Assembly (NCBI RefSeq): GCF_009928685.1
Contig: NZ_WWEO01000042.1
Coordinates: 124,001-188,000 of the forward strand
Source: Mucilaginibacter agri
GTDB lineage: Bacteria > Bacteroidota > Bacteroidia > Sphingobacteriales > Sphingobacteriaceae
Reading direction: 5' to 3'
Length of the DNA stretch: 64,000 nucleotides
This document shows, in pieces, positions 32,670 to 40,824 of this stretch (position 1 is its first letter; every line of letters starts with the position of its first letter). A model generated the notes under the pieces. That model worked only from the letters and a program-made list of their open reading frames with translations, was not told where the DNA came from and did no database searches. The position numbers and the translations under genes are program-made.

Positions 32670-33800
32670 TTATAATCTTTGTGCTAAACGCTTAACCATC
32701 ATGTTTTTCCAGTCGTAAAACTCGCCCGAGATAATCTTTTCGCGAGCTTCGCTAACCAGCCATAAATAAAAATGCAAGTTATGTAAAGTGGCTATCTGTG
32801 CACCCAATATTTCTTTAGATGTTAATAAATGCCTTAAATAACCTTTACTATACTCCCTATCCGACCATAAATCGCTATCAGCTTCAATTGGCGAAAAATC
32901 GTTCTTCCATTTCTCGTTACGCATGTTCAGGATACCGTCTTTAGTAAATAACATGCCGTTTCTGGCATTGCGGGTGGGCATTACACAGTCAAACATGTCA
33001 ACACCCAGGGCAATATTTTCCAGTATATTAACCGGTGTGCCCACGCCCATTAAATAACGTGGTTTTTCTGTCGGTAATATATTGCAAACCAATTCGGTCA
33101 TGGCATACATTTCCTCGGCTGGTTCGCCTACAGATAGGCCGCCTATGGCATTGCCCTCGCGTTCGAAAGAAGCAATTACTTCTGCTGATTTTACGCGAAG
33201 ATCCTTATAAACAGAGCCTTGTACAATAGGGAAAAAGGTTTGGCTGTAGCCGTATTTTGGTTCGGTAGTGTCAAAACGGTCGCAGCAGCGTTTAAGCCAG
33301 CGGTGCGTCATGTCGATAGATCGGCGCGCATAATTGTACTCGCAAGGGTAGGGAGTGCATTCATCAAAGGCCATAATAATATCGCCGCCAATGGTACGCT
33401 GTATATCTATCGCATTTTCGGGGGTAAACAAATGTTTAGAGCCATCGATATGGGAGCGGAAAGTAACGCCCTCCTCCTTAATCTTGCGTACTTCTGTAAG
33501 AGAATAGACTTGATAACCGCCGCTATCCGTTAATATTGGCCTATCCCAGCCAATAAATTTATGCAATCCGCCTGCCTTTTCGAGCGTGTTTAAACCTGGG
33601 CGGAGATATAAATGATAGGTATTGCCCAGTATGATCTGTGCTTTGATATCATTTTTTAATTCGTGCTGATGTACTGCTTTTACCGTGCCCGCAGTGCCCA
33701 CAGGCATAAATATGGGCGTTTTTATGGTTCCGTGATCGGTTGTTATTTCGCCTGCACGGGCTTTTGATAACGGATCTTGAGCTTGTAAATTAAATTTCAT
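32670..33800 (-). CDS. tgt: tRNA-guanine transglycosylase, zinc-site cysteines absent
   Basis: 376 residues. Exchanges guanine 34 for preQ1 in tRNAs with GUN anticodons. Catalytic parts are intact: D92 in LTDSGGYQVYS, recognition IGGLSVGE, nucleophile D271 in FDCVMPTRNARNG. The C-terminal zinc motif is not: where the E. coli enzyme has CxCxxC then His, this one reads SDLWSDREYSKGYLRHL, placing Ser309, Leu311 and Asp314 at the cysteine positions, with His340 kept. First gene of an operon with the LptG-like and EamA genes. Confidence 0.95.
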   Translation of the reverse strand: MKFNLQAQDPLSKARAGEITTDHGTIKTPIFMPVGTAGTVKAVHQHELKNDIKAQIILGNTYHLYLRPGLNTLEKAGGLHKFIGWDRPILTDSGGYQVYSLTEVRKIKEEGVTFRSHIDGSKHLFTPENAIDIQRTIGGDIIMAFDECTPYPCEYNYARRSIDMTHRWLKRCCDRFDTTEPKYGYSQTFFPIVQGSVYKDLRVKSAEVIASFEREGNAIGGLSVGEPAEEMYAMTELVCNILPTEKPRYLMGVGTPVNILENIALGVDMFDCVMPTRNARNGMLFTKDGILNMRNEKWKNDFSPIEADSDLWSDREYSKGYLRHLLTSKEILGAQIATLHNLHFYLWLVSEAREKIISGEFYDWKNMMVKRLAQRL

Positions 33801-33810
33801 TGTAAGAATG

Positions 33811-33818
33811 CAAAAATA
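33811..33818 (-). promoter_or_regulatory. Putative -7 element for the tgt operon
   Basis: TATTTTTG on the minus strand, only 10 bp before the tgt start codon, implying a very short leader. No clear -33. Confidence 0.4.
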
Positions 33819-33914
33819 ACATTTTCAGTCTTTTAATCCCGAATCATTATTTTCATAGTTAAGATTTTAATTCACAGTTTTTTTAACATTTTTGCCGCAT
33901 ATTATTTTCTGAGA

Positions 33915-35036
33915 TTGGATATACAAATACAAGCGGCTTTATTGGGGGTATTAGGCATCTGTTTTATTGTTCAGATGGCCTATCTTTTAGGCTGGCAAAA
34001 CAAGCTAAATAGCTATAAATCTGCGGAAGAGCTACCACAGACCGCTATCCCGGTTTCTGTAATTATAAGCGCACGCAACGAGTTTGAAAATTTGGGCAAA
34101 TATCTACCCGGTATTCTTGAACAAAAGCACCCCGAATTTGAGGTTGTTGTTATAAACGATTGTTCGCAAGACGGTACGGCGGATTTGCTGGAAGAATTTG
34201 AAACTAAATATCCTCATCTTAAAATTGTTAACGTTACCGAGAGTCGTAAATTTAAAACCGGCAAAAAATTCGCGTTAACAATGGGCATTAAGGCCGCAAA
34301 GTATCCCAATTTATTGTTTACTGATGCAGATTGCGAGCCTTTGTCAGAAAATTGGGTCAGCAGAATGGCTGCTCATTTCGAAAATACCGAGACTGAAATA
34401 ATACTTGGATACTCGCCGTATTATAAAAAAAGGGGTCTTTTAAACTCGCTTATCAGATTCGAAACTATTAAAACGGCTATAAATTACTTGTCTTCAGCCC
34501 TAAAAGGCGATCCGTACATGGGAGTTGGCCGTAATATGGCTTATCGTAAGGAATTGTTTTTCAGTGCCAAAGGATTTGCGTCACATATGCACATCTTGTC
34601 GGGCGATGATGACCTGTTTGTTAATCAGAATGCTACAAAATATAATACCGTAGTAGAGGCAAGTCCCGAATCTTTTGTTTTTAGCGAACCTAAAACCAGC
34701 TTTGGAAGCTGGTTTCGCCAAAAAAAGCGCCATATGGGCGCTGGTAAGCTTTATAAGGGGAAACACAAACGCCGGTTAAGCCTTGATGCTATTACTGGCT
34801 TCCTATTCTACGCCCTGTTTTTTGCCTGTTTGGCATTTAAACCAGCGCTGTTCATTGCGTTCATTTTATTTGTTTTGCGTTGGGTGGCACAGATATTGGT
34901 TTATAGAAAACAATTTACTACTTTACGAGGTAAAGACTTTGTTTGGTACATGCCAATAGCCGACGCCTTATACTACTTGTACGTCAATGTTTTTGGCCTG
35001 GTTGGATCACTAATTAAAACTAACCAATGGAAGTAA
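33915..35036 (+). CDS. Family 2 glycosyltransferase, membrane-anchored
   Basis: 373 residues from a TTG start at 33915; no ATG is available before the first helix. N-terminal helix (ALLGVLGICFIVQMAYLLGW), GT-A domain with PVSVIISARNEFENL, VVVINDCSQDGTADLL, the metal motif FTDADCEP and the acceptor motif GDDDLFVNQ, then two C-terminal helices. Resembles processive GT2 enzymes of polysaccharide or glycolipid synthesis. It overlaps the sigma factor gene by 10 bp. Confidence 0.88.
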   Translation: MDIQIQAALLGVLGICFIVQMAYLLGWQNKLNSYKSAEELPQTAIPVSVIISARNEFENLGKYLPGILEQKHPEFEVVVINDCSQDGTADLLEEFETKYPHLKIVNVTESRKFKTGKKFALTMGIKAAKYPNLLFTDADCEPLSENWVSRMAAHFENTETEIILGYSPYYKKRGLLNSLIRFETIKTAINYLSSALKGDPYMGVGRNMAYRKELFFSAKGFASHMHILSGDDDLFVNQNATKYNTVVEASPESFVFSEPKTSFGSWFRQKKRHMGAGKLYKGKHKRRLSLDAITGFLFYALFFACLAFKPALFIAFILFVLRWVAQILVYRKQFTTLRGKDFVWYMPIADALYYLYVNVFGLVGSLIKTNQWK

Positions 35037-35632
35037 ATAATCATTTCACCGAGAATGCCAAGAACGATTTCCAGCTTGTGCTTAAAGCACGGGAGGGAGA
35101 CCAGAAAGCCTATGCGAGTTTAATGCAGCGGTATAAAGATTCTATTTACTTTATGGCGCTTAAAATGGTTAATAATAAGGAAGATGCGATGGATCTCACC
35201 GTTGAAACCTTTGCCAAAGCATTTGACAAACTCGATAAATATCAACCCGATTTTGCTTTCAGTACCTGGCTGTTTAGAGTTGCCACCAATAATTGTATCG
35301 ATTTTATCCGCAAAAAGAAACTGAATACCATGTCTTTACATGGTATGGTTGATGATGATGGAGACGAACGGCCAATGCAAATCGCAGCGGATGAACTGAA
35401 CCCGGAAGAATTTTCGATCAAAAAACAACAAACTCAGGAACTTAAAGCGCTGGTAGACAGTTTGCCACCCCGATATCGCAACCTTATAACCCTGCGCTAT
35501 TTTGACGAGCTGAGCTATGAAGAGATCTCTACACAGCTGAGTTTGCCCCTTGGTACGGTTAAAGCTCAACTTTTTAGGGCTAAATATCTGCTGGGTAATA
35601 TCATAAACCGCCGAAACAAAAATGACCTCTGA
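35027..35632 (+). CDS. ECF-type sigma-70 family RNA polymerase sigma factor
   Basis: 201 residues with sigma region 2 (DQKAYASLMQRYKDSIYFMALKM, EDAMDLTVETFAKAFDKLDKY, FSTWLFRVATNNCIDFIRKKK) and region 4 (LPPRYRNLITLRYFDELSYEEIS then LPLGTVKAQLFRAK); no region 3, so ECF architecture. No anti-sigma gene is adjacent, unlike most Bacteroidota ECF factors. It overlaps both the glycosyltransferase and rsmG, so appears constitutively embedded in this operon. Confidence 0.92.
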   Translation: MEVNNHFTENAKNDFQLVLKAREGDQKAYASLMQRYKDSIYFMALKMVNNKEDAMDLTVETFAKAFDKLDKYQPDFAFSTWLFRVATNNCIDFIRKKKLNTMSLHGMVDDDGDERPMQIAADELNPEEFSIKKQQTQELKALVDSLPPRYRNLITLRYFDELSYEEISTQLSLPLGTVKAQLFRAKYLLGNIINRRNKNDL

Positions 35633-36248
35633 TCTGATTCTGCAATATTTTCCTGATCTGACACCGGCTCAACTGCAGCAATTTGCCCAATTACAAGGCC
35701 TGTACGAGCATTGGAATAGCCAAATTAACGTAATATCGCGTAAAGATATCGATCAGCTTTATGAGCGGCACGTACTGCATTCTTTAGGTATAGCTAAGGT
35801 AATGAGCTTTTTGCCTGGTGAAAGTGTGCTTGATGTTGGGACAGGAGGAGGCTTTCCTGGAATTCCGCTGGCCATCTTGTTTCCCGAAACACAGTTCTAC
35901 CTGGTTGATTCTATTGGTAAAAAGATAAAGGTTGTTCAGGAGGTAGCCAAGGCCTTGGGGCTTACTAATCTGCGCGCTGCGCATTTGCGCGCGGAGCAGG
36001 TAGACGAGAGGTTTGACTTTGTGATTTCACGTGCTGTAACCCGTTTAAAGGAGTTTTATCCGTGGGTTAAGGATAAATTTAACAAGCAATCCAAAAATAC
36101 TTTGGCTAATGGTATCTTATACCTTAAAGGGGGAGACTTGGTAGAAGAGATAGCGGAGTCGCGTTTACCGGTTAAGCGCTATGACCTGAAGAACTATTTT
36201 AAAAGTGAATTTTTTGATACCAAACAAGTAATCTACGTTAAAGTATAA
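35622..36248 (+). CDS. rsmG: 16S rRNA (guanine-527-N7) methyltransferase
   Basis: 208 residues. SAM-binding motif VLDVGTGGGFPGIPLAILFP, preceded by the GidB-type N-terminus (LTPAQLQQFAQLQGLYEHWNSQINVISRKD) and followed by FVISRAVTRLKEF and YLKGGDL. Methylates G527 of 16S rRNA; loss gives low-level streptomycin resistance in other bacteria. Overlaps the sigma-factor gene by 11 bp. Confidence 0.95.
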   Translation: MTSDLILQYFPDLTPAQLQQFAQLQGLYEHWNSQINVISRKDIDQLYERHVLHSLGIAKVMSFLPGESVLDVGTGGGFPGIPLAILFPETQFYLVDSIGKKIKVVQEVAKALGLTNLRAAHLRAEQVDERFDFVISRAVTRLKEFYPWVKDKFNKQSKNTLANGILYLKGGDLVEEIAESRLPVKRYDLKNYFKSEFFDTKQVIYVKV

Positions 36249-36268
36249 CCATCTTTATAGATAAATAG

Positions 36269-36312
36269 AATGAGAAAGCCTGACCAGTCACTGGTCGGGC
36301 TTTCTCATTTTT
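36269..36312 (+). terminator. Intrinsic terminator after rsmG
   Basis: About 21-bp stem (AATGAGAAAGCCTGACCAG with its complement, one G-T pair), 3-nt loop, then ATTTTTG. Confidence 0.92.
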
Positions 36313-36491
36313 GTATGGTTTGTATCCTTGCGATAACCCGCAGTATGGGCGGGAATTATTTTTTTATTCAATTCTCAGGCGCTTAAATTTATTTCATAAA
36401 AATCTATTTTAAAATTGCTTATAAGCTTTATCTAATCTTATAGTTTAAATAGATAATGCGATTTTTAAAATTGCCTCGCTATTAATCTTTG

Positions 36492-36854
36492 TTATTTCTT
36501 CCCTCGTTCCGAAAGCAGGATCAGTTCTGCCAGATCGGTTATGTTCAGTTGCTTTTCTTTGGCAAGGTAGGAGATGAGCTCCTTTACCGAATCATTAAAG
36601 AAAGTCTTCAATAACTTATCAAAAGCCAGTTTCTTGTATTCATCAGCACCTATAAGGGGATGGTATACATGCGATGTTCCATAGGCCTTATGGCCAACAA
36701 ATCCTTTCCCTTCTAATACCCTTACCACCGTGGAAACGGTTGTATAGGCCGGTTTTGGCTCCGGCATCTTCGCTAAAACGTCTTTAACGATGCCTTCTTT
36801 TAATTGCCACAGGATTTGCATTACCTGCTCTTCTGCTTTGGTTAACTCCTTCAT
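36492..36854 (-). CDS. BlaI/MecI/CopY-family transcriptional repressor (orphan)
   Basis: 120 residues from the ATG at 36854. A longer in-frame start at 36872 would lie inside operator box 1 and upstream of the -7 element. Winged-helix domain LTKAEEQVMQILWQLKEGIVKDVLAKMP, recognition segment AYTTVSTVVRVLEGKGFVGHKAYG, C-terminal dimerisation region. In the family the repressor is inactivated by proteolysis through a BlaR1/MecR1-type M56 sensor peptidase; none is present nearby. Five matching dyads lie immediately upstream, shared with divergent dprA. Confidence 0.9.
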   Translation of the reverse strand: MKELTKAEEQVMQILWQLKEGIVKDVLAKMPEPKPAYTTVSTVVRVLEGKGFVGHKAYGTSHVYHPLIGADEYKKLAFDKLLKTFFNDSVKELISYLAKEKQLNITDLAELILLSERGKK

Positions 36855-36860
36855 TTTGCT

Positions 36861-36868
36861 CAAAAATA
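36861..36868 (-). promoter_or_regulatory. Putative -7 element for the BlaI-type gene
   Basis: TATTTTTG on the minus strand, 6 bp before the ATG. Operator box 1 (36871-36886) occupies the spacer just upstream, an ideal position for autorepression. Confidence 0.45.
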
Positions 36869-36870
36869 GC

Positions 36871-36981
36871 AACTATATCCATAGTTTAATGTAACTATAA
36901 GGATAGTTTTGTTACTATTTTTATAGTTTAGAATGAGTGTTTTGCTACTATTTCTATAGTTTGAGAACTATTAATGTAGTT
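36871..36981. promoter_or_regulatory. Array of five ACTAT-N4-ATAGT operator-like dyads
   Basis: Boxes at 36871-36886 (AACTAT-ATCC-ATAGTT), 36893-36908 (AACTAT-AAGG-ATAGTT), 36913-36928 (TACTAT-TTTT-ATAGTT), 36947-36960 (ACTAT-TTCT-ATAGT) and 36966-36981 (AACTAT-TAAT-GTAGTT). Arms are conserved and 4-nt centres vary. Centre-to-centre spacings are 22, 20, 33 and 20 bp, close to two or three helical turns. Probable binding sites of the adjacent BlaI-type repressor. Confidence 0.75.
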
Positions 36982-37063
36982 TGTTGGTGCTTATATAATT
37001 GAAATACAGTTATTTAATCAAAATATTGCCTTTTAAACACCGAATCAGTACTTTGGGAATACT

Positions 37064-38161
37064 ATGTCCCTTATCCACCAACTCGCCCTAACGTTTATTA
37101 AAAACATTGGCCCTGTACTGGCAAAATCTATGGTTGCCTACGCAGGAAATGAAGAAAATGTCTTCCTTATACACCCCTCTAAGCTTGGAAAAGTGCCTGG
37201 AATAGCTGCTAAAACCATTCAGCAAATAGACTTTAAATCGGCCCTTGAGCGGGCTCAGCAGGAGGCTGAATATGTTACTAAGCATAATATAGATGTGATC
37301 TTTTATACCGATCCACGGTATCCTAAGCGCCTAAAGGCATGTAACGACGCGCCTGTGCTATTATACGCACGCGGGGATATGGATCTTAATACACAACGCG
37401 TTATAAGCGTGGTGGGCACGCGTAAAGCTACTGCATATGGTAAAGACCTTTGCAGGGAGCTTGTTGAGGAGCTGCACAGCTATGGGGCTTTGGTGGTTAG
37501 TGGTTTGGCTTATGGTATCGACATTGCGGCCCATAAAGAGTGCCTTAAATTAAATGCACCTACTGTAGGCGTGCTTGGACATGGGCTCGATAGGTTATAT
37601 CCTGCTGCACATCGCTCTATTGCCGACAAAATGATGCTCAATGGAGGGCTTTTAAGTGAGTATCCTTCTGGTACACTACCGGACAGGGAGAACTTTCCAG
37701 CGCGGAACAGGATTGTGGCAGGCATGGCTGATGCTACCATTGTTGTAGAGGCCGGTATTAAGGGCGGAGCGCTAATTACAGCTGAAATAGCTAATTCCTA
37801 TAACCGCGATGTATTTGCATTCCCTGGGCGCGTTAATGATGAGTTTTCGGAAGGGTGTAATTACCTTATCAGGCATCATAAAGCAGGGCTGCTAACTAAC
37901 GCTGCTGATTTGGCCTTTACATTAGGCTGGGAGAAGGGAGAGCAAGCTATTAAGAAACCCAACCAGCTAATGATGGCAATGGATCTAACGGCAGATGAGC
38001 GGCAAATTATGGAAGTGTTAGGGCAAAGCCCATCTATCGCTATAGACGAGCTTACCCTTAAAATAGGCATGCCGATCAGCTTGCTAAGCATGAACCTGCT
38101 AAACCTCGAAATGCAGGGCTTTATACGCTCCCTGCCGGGTAAGGCATATTGTATCAGCTAA
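37064..38161 (+). CDS. dprA: DNA-processing protein DprA
   Basis: 365 residues. Short N-terminal helical part, then the Rossmann-like DprA core: VISVVGTRKATAYGKDLCRELV, VSGLAYGIDIAAHKECL, GLDRLYPAAH, LPDRENFPARNRIVAGMADATIVVEAG and KGGALITAEIANSYNRDVFAFPG; a C-terminal winged helix (about 300-365). Loads RecA on incoming single-stranded DNA during natural transformation. Divergent from the BlaI-type gene across the five-dyad array. Stop lies 2 bp from the convergent sixA stop. Confidence 0.95.
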   Translation: MSLIHQLALTFIKNIGPVLAKSMVAYAGNEENVFLIHPSKLGKVPGIAAKTIQQIDFKSALERAQQEAEYVTKHNIDVIFYTDPRYPKRLKACNDAPVLLYARGDMDLNTQRVISVVGTRKATAYGKDLCRELVEELHSYGALVVSGLAYGIDIAAHKECLKLNAPTVGVLGHGLDRLYPAAHRSIADKMMLNGGLLSEYPSGTLPDRENFPARNRIVAGMADATIVVEAGIKGGALITAEIANSYNRDVFAFPGRVNDEFSEGCNYLIRHHKAGLLTNAADLAFTLGWEKGEQAIKKPNQLMMAMDLTADERQIMEVLGQSPSIAIDELTLKIGMPISLLSMNLLNLEMQGFIRSLPGKAYCIS

Positions 38162-38163
38162 GA

Positions 38164-38637
38164 TCAATTTGGCTCGTTAAACCAGCTAATTTTGCCTGTA
38201 TCGGCTGATATGGCATTCCAAATATCTGTATCGAATATAAGGAGCGCCGCAGCGCAGGTATCAAGGTTGCAATAATCTCCGGTGAGGTAAGTAATTATGT
38301 AGCTTAGACCCGGATTATGGCCCGAAAGGGCCACAAAATCATACTGGTTTGGAAATTGGTTGATCATCTTCAGTAAGGCGCTTTCTGAGGCTTCATATAC
38401 TTCATCAATAAAACCCAATTCAGGTAAATCAAGATGTTTTGCAACGATCTCCGCAGTGGTTTTGGCCCGCAAAGCCGGGCTGGTAAACATTTTTTGTGGT
38501 ATCAATCCCTCGGTTTCCAGCTTTTTGGCGAGTTGCTCGGCATCTTTAATGCCTGATTTTTTTAGCGGGCGATCAAAATCTTCGTAATCACTATCGTGAG
38601 AGGCCTTGGCGTGCCTGATTATTAGTAACTTTTTCAT
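38164..38637 (-). CDS. sixA: SixA-type histidine phosphatase
   Basis: 157 residues from the ATG at 38637 (MKKLLIIRHAKASHD); a more upstream in-frame ATG overlaps the preceding gene. Phosphoglycerate-mutase-like RHAKAS motif, FTSPALRAKTTAEI and ALSGHNPGLSYI provide the catalytic and phosphate-binding residues. SixA in E. coli dephosphorylates histidine phosphotransfer proteins. Last gene of the leftward heptose cluster. Confidence 0.88.
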   Translation of the reverse strand: MKKLLIIRHAKASHDSDYEDFDRPLKKSGIKDAEQLAKKLETEGLIPQKMFTSPALRAKTTAEIVAKHLDLPELGFIDEVYEASESALLKMINQFPNQYDFVALSGHNPGLSYIITYLTGDYCNLDTCAAALLIFDTDIWNAISADTGKISWFNEPN

Positions 38638-38650
38638 AGGCAAATAATTA

Positions 38651-39274
38651 CTATTCAAATAAGTACCCTAAACTAACGGTTAATAAACGATTTTTGATGC
38701 TCGATGTTCCGGTATCAAGTGATGGTTGCGATGCGATATTTTTAAGCCCCAAAGCATACCGGATATCGAATAACAAATGATTGTTAAGCTCTAAACCGGT
38801 TGTGAAGTTAAGGCCTGCATCGTAGCGTTGCACGTCTTTATCTTTTCCAAACTCGAGTTTTTCTGATGATACGCTGTTAGGGGTTTCAAACTTATACTTG
38901 CCGCTTAACGCATAGGCAGCGTAAGGCCCTCCGCCTAAATAGATCATACCCAAACCCGGAAAATTGAACTTTTTGATGAGGTTAACGGGAAGATCAAGGT
39001 AGGTAATCTTAGGGGTAGTGGTAATGCCATCTTCGATAATTTCGGCCCCACGGTTATTGATGCCTAATGTTGTTTGGATATCAAACTGATGTGGCAGGCT
39101 GTATCTTACTATGCCGGCAAAGTTTAAAGTAATTATTGAATTAACAGATATAATATCTTTATTATTAATACCTTGATCTGCAATTCCTCCACCTGCTTTT
39201 ACCCCCCAACTAAATTTCTGGCCGTAACAGTTAATAGTTAAAATGCTGAACAGACAGACTAGAATGTATTTCAT
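38651..39274 (-). CDS. Outer-membrane beta-barrel protein (porin-family, PF13568-like)
   Basis: 207 residues from the ATG at 39274, with signal peptide MKYILVCLFSILTINCYGQ. Alternating hydrophobic strands and the opening KFSWGVKAGGGIADQG are typical of the small OMP_b-brl_2 barrels of Bacteroidota. Ends with the aromatic-terminated strand VSLGYLFE. No function can be assigned. It lies 13-14 bp from its neighbours GT9 and sixA. Confidence 0.8.
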   Translation of the reverse strand: MKYILVCLFSILTINCYGQKFSWGVKAGGGIADQGINNKDIISVNSIITLNFAGIVRYSLPHQFDIQTTLGINNRGAEIIEDGITTTPKITYLDLPVNLIKKFNFPGLGMIYLGGGPYAAYALSGKYKFETPNSVSSEKLEFGKDKDVQRYDAGLNFTTGLELNNHLLFDIRYALGLKNIASQPSLDTGTSSIKNRLLTVSLGYLFE

Positions 39275-39288
39275 GTTATATCTTAAAA

Positions 39289-40254
39289 TCATTGATTGGC
39301 AAAATTTATTAAGGGTTGTTCTGGCATTTCGTTCATGCATTTAAAGTGGCCCAGCGGGCACTGCGACAAGCCGAATTTAGAGCATGGTCTGCAAGGTAAT
39401 TCTATGCCCGCCACCAGCGCATCTTTAACCTGGTAGGGTTGTACACCCAATAGTTCCGGTACGGTACCTCCCCAAACGGAGGCTATAGGCCTGTCGAACG
39501 CCTCGGCGATGTGGGTTAAACCTGTATCGAAACCAATAATGTTGACAGCGTTGGCTACTAAAAAAACAGATTCATCCAGCGATGTAATACCACAGGCATT
39601 GTAAGCTTTATCTCCCAAGGCAGCAGCTACGATATCGCCATTGGCTTTTACATCGTTACCACCTAAAAGTAAAACAGGTTTTTGTATCTGTCTACAAATG
39701 TTGATGATCTTTTCATTAGGCATCCTTTTGGTAAAATGTGTAGCGCCGATAACAAAAGCAACATAGCCCGATTGGTGGCTTAGAGGCACCAGATCAGCTA
39801 ACTGATGTTGCTTTTTGATATAATAGTCAATCGGCCGGCCATCATTGCTTATACCCAAAAACTTAACCGTTTTCAAATAACGATCCACCAGGTGAATCGG
39901 CTCAATCAACTTTAAATTGAATTTGAGGCTAAGCCATTTTCGAATGCGCTGCTTATCGTAAGTGGAAGATTTAATGCCGGTGCGCAACTTAATTAACGAA
40001 GTACGCAGGTTGCTATGCAGATCGATAATGTAATCGTATTTCTCTTGTCTAATTTCTTGAATGGTATCACTCAGCTTCTCTTTTAAAAGGAGTAACTTAT
40101 CCAGATGCGGGTTGGCATCGTAAATGTATTTGAAGGCAGGCTTGGTTAAAAAGTGGATCTCAGAATCTGGCAATTGCTGCTTAAGGCAACGTACCACCGG
40201 AGTGGTATAAATAATGTCGCCCATTGAGCTAAACCGGATCACCAGTATCTTCAT
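39289..40254 (-). CDS. Family 9 glycosyltransferase (heptosyltransferase-like)
   Basis: 321 residues beginning MKILVIRFSSMGDIIYTTPVV, the GT9 signature. C-terminal GT-B half has VAFVIGATHFTKRMPNEK, VLLLGGNDVK and IGFDTGLTHIAEAFDRPIASVWGG (nucleotide-sugar binding). A Cys cluster near the end (LPCRPCSKFGLSQCPLGHFKC) is common in this group. Transfers heptose from ADP-heptose onto the LPS core, consistent with rfaE1 and rfaE2 immediately upstream. Confidence 0.88.
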   Translation of the reverse strand: MKILVIRFSSMGDIIYTTPVVRCLKQQLPDSEIHFLTKPAFKYIYDANPHLDKLLLLKEKLSDTIQEIRQEKYDYIIDLHSNLRTSLIKLRTGIKSSTYDKQRIRKWLSLKFNLKLIEPIHLVDRYLKTVKFLGISNDGRPIDYYIKKQHQLADLVPLSHQSGYVAFVIGATHFTKRMPNEKIINICRQIQKPVLLLGGNDVKANGDIVAAALGDKAYNACGITSLDESVFLVANAVNIIGFDTGLTHIAEAFDRPIASVWGGTVPELLGVQPYQVKDALVAGIELPCRPCSKFGLSQCPLGHFKCMNEMPEQPLINFANQ

Positions 40255-40265
40255 ATGCTATCGCC

Positions 40266-40766
40266 TCAGGAAGTTTGGGTCCTGATTTTGTTGATTATTG
40301 AGGTAGATGAATACCCTTCGACAAAATTAATAGTTTTTACTTCACCGCCATTGGCCATTACTTCTTTAGCCCCAACAATATTTTCGATGGTGTAGTCGCC
40401 GCCCTTTACGAGTATATCTGGCATAATGGCGTTGATAAGATTGGCTGGGGTATCTTCCCCGAAAATAACAATGGCGTCAATAAAAAAGAAAGCGCTTAGC
40501 AGCAAAGCCCGGCTATCCTGATGGTTAACTGGTCGGCTTTCACCCTTTAATCTTTTAACCGAAGCATCGGAGTTAAGACCTATGATGAGCTTATCGCCCA
40601 GTTCGGCAGCCTGTGCCAGGTAGGTGATGTGTCCTGTATGTATCAAATCGAAAACCCCATTGGTAAACACGAGCTTTTGTCCATCCGCTTTCCATTGGGC
40701 TACTTTTTGAAGTAGAGCCGGAAGTGTGCATACCTTATTAACCAATGTAGTTTCTATACTGCTCAC
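40266..40766 (-). CDS. rfaE2: D-glycero-beta-D-manno-heptose-1-phosphate adenylyltransferase
   Basis: 166 residues, a separate form of the C-terminal domain of E. coli HldE. Cytidylyltransferase-like fold with VFTNGVFDLIHTGHITYLAQA (HxGH), LIIGLNSDASVKRLKG, and ILVKGGDY and VEGYSSTSII. Makes ADP-heptose. It follows rfaE1 and precedes the GT9 gene by 11 bp. Confidence 0.93.
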   Translation of the reverse strand: MSSIETTLVNKVCTLPALLQKVAQWKADGQKLVFTNGVFDLIHTGHITYLAQAAELGDKLIIGLNSDASVKRLKGESRPVNHQDSRALLLSAFFFIDAIVIFGEDTPANLINAIMPDILVKGGDYTIENIVGAKEVMANGGEVKTINFVEGYSSTSIINKIRTQTS

Positions 40767-40824
40767 GTTAAATTAATAGTTTAATTAAATTGTATATTTA
40801 TTTGAATACTAGTATTTTGACGTT

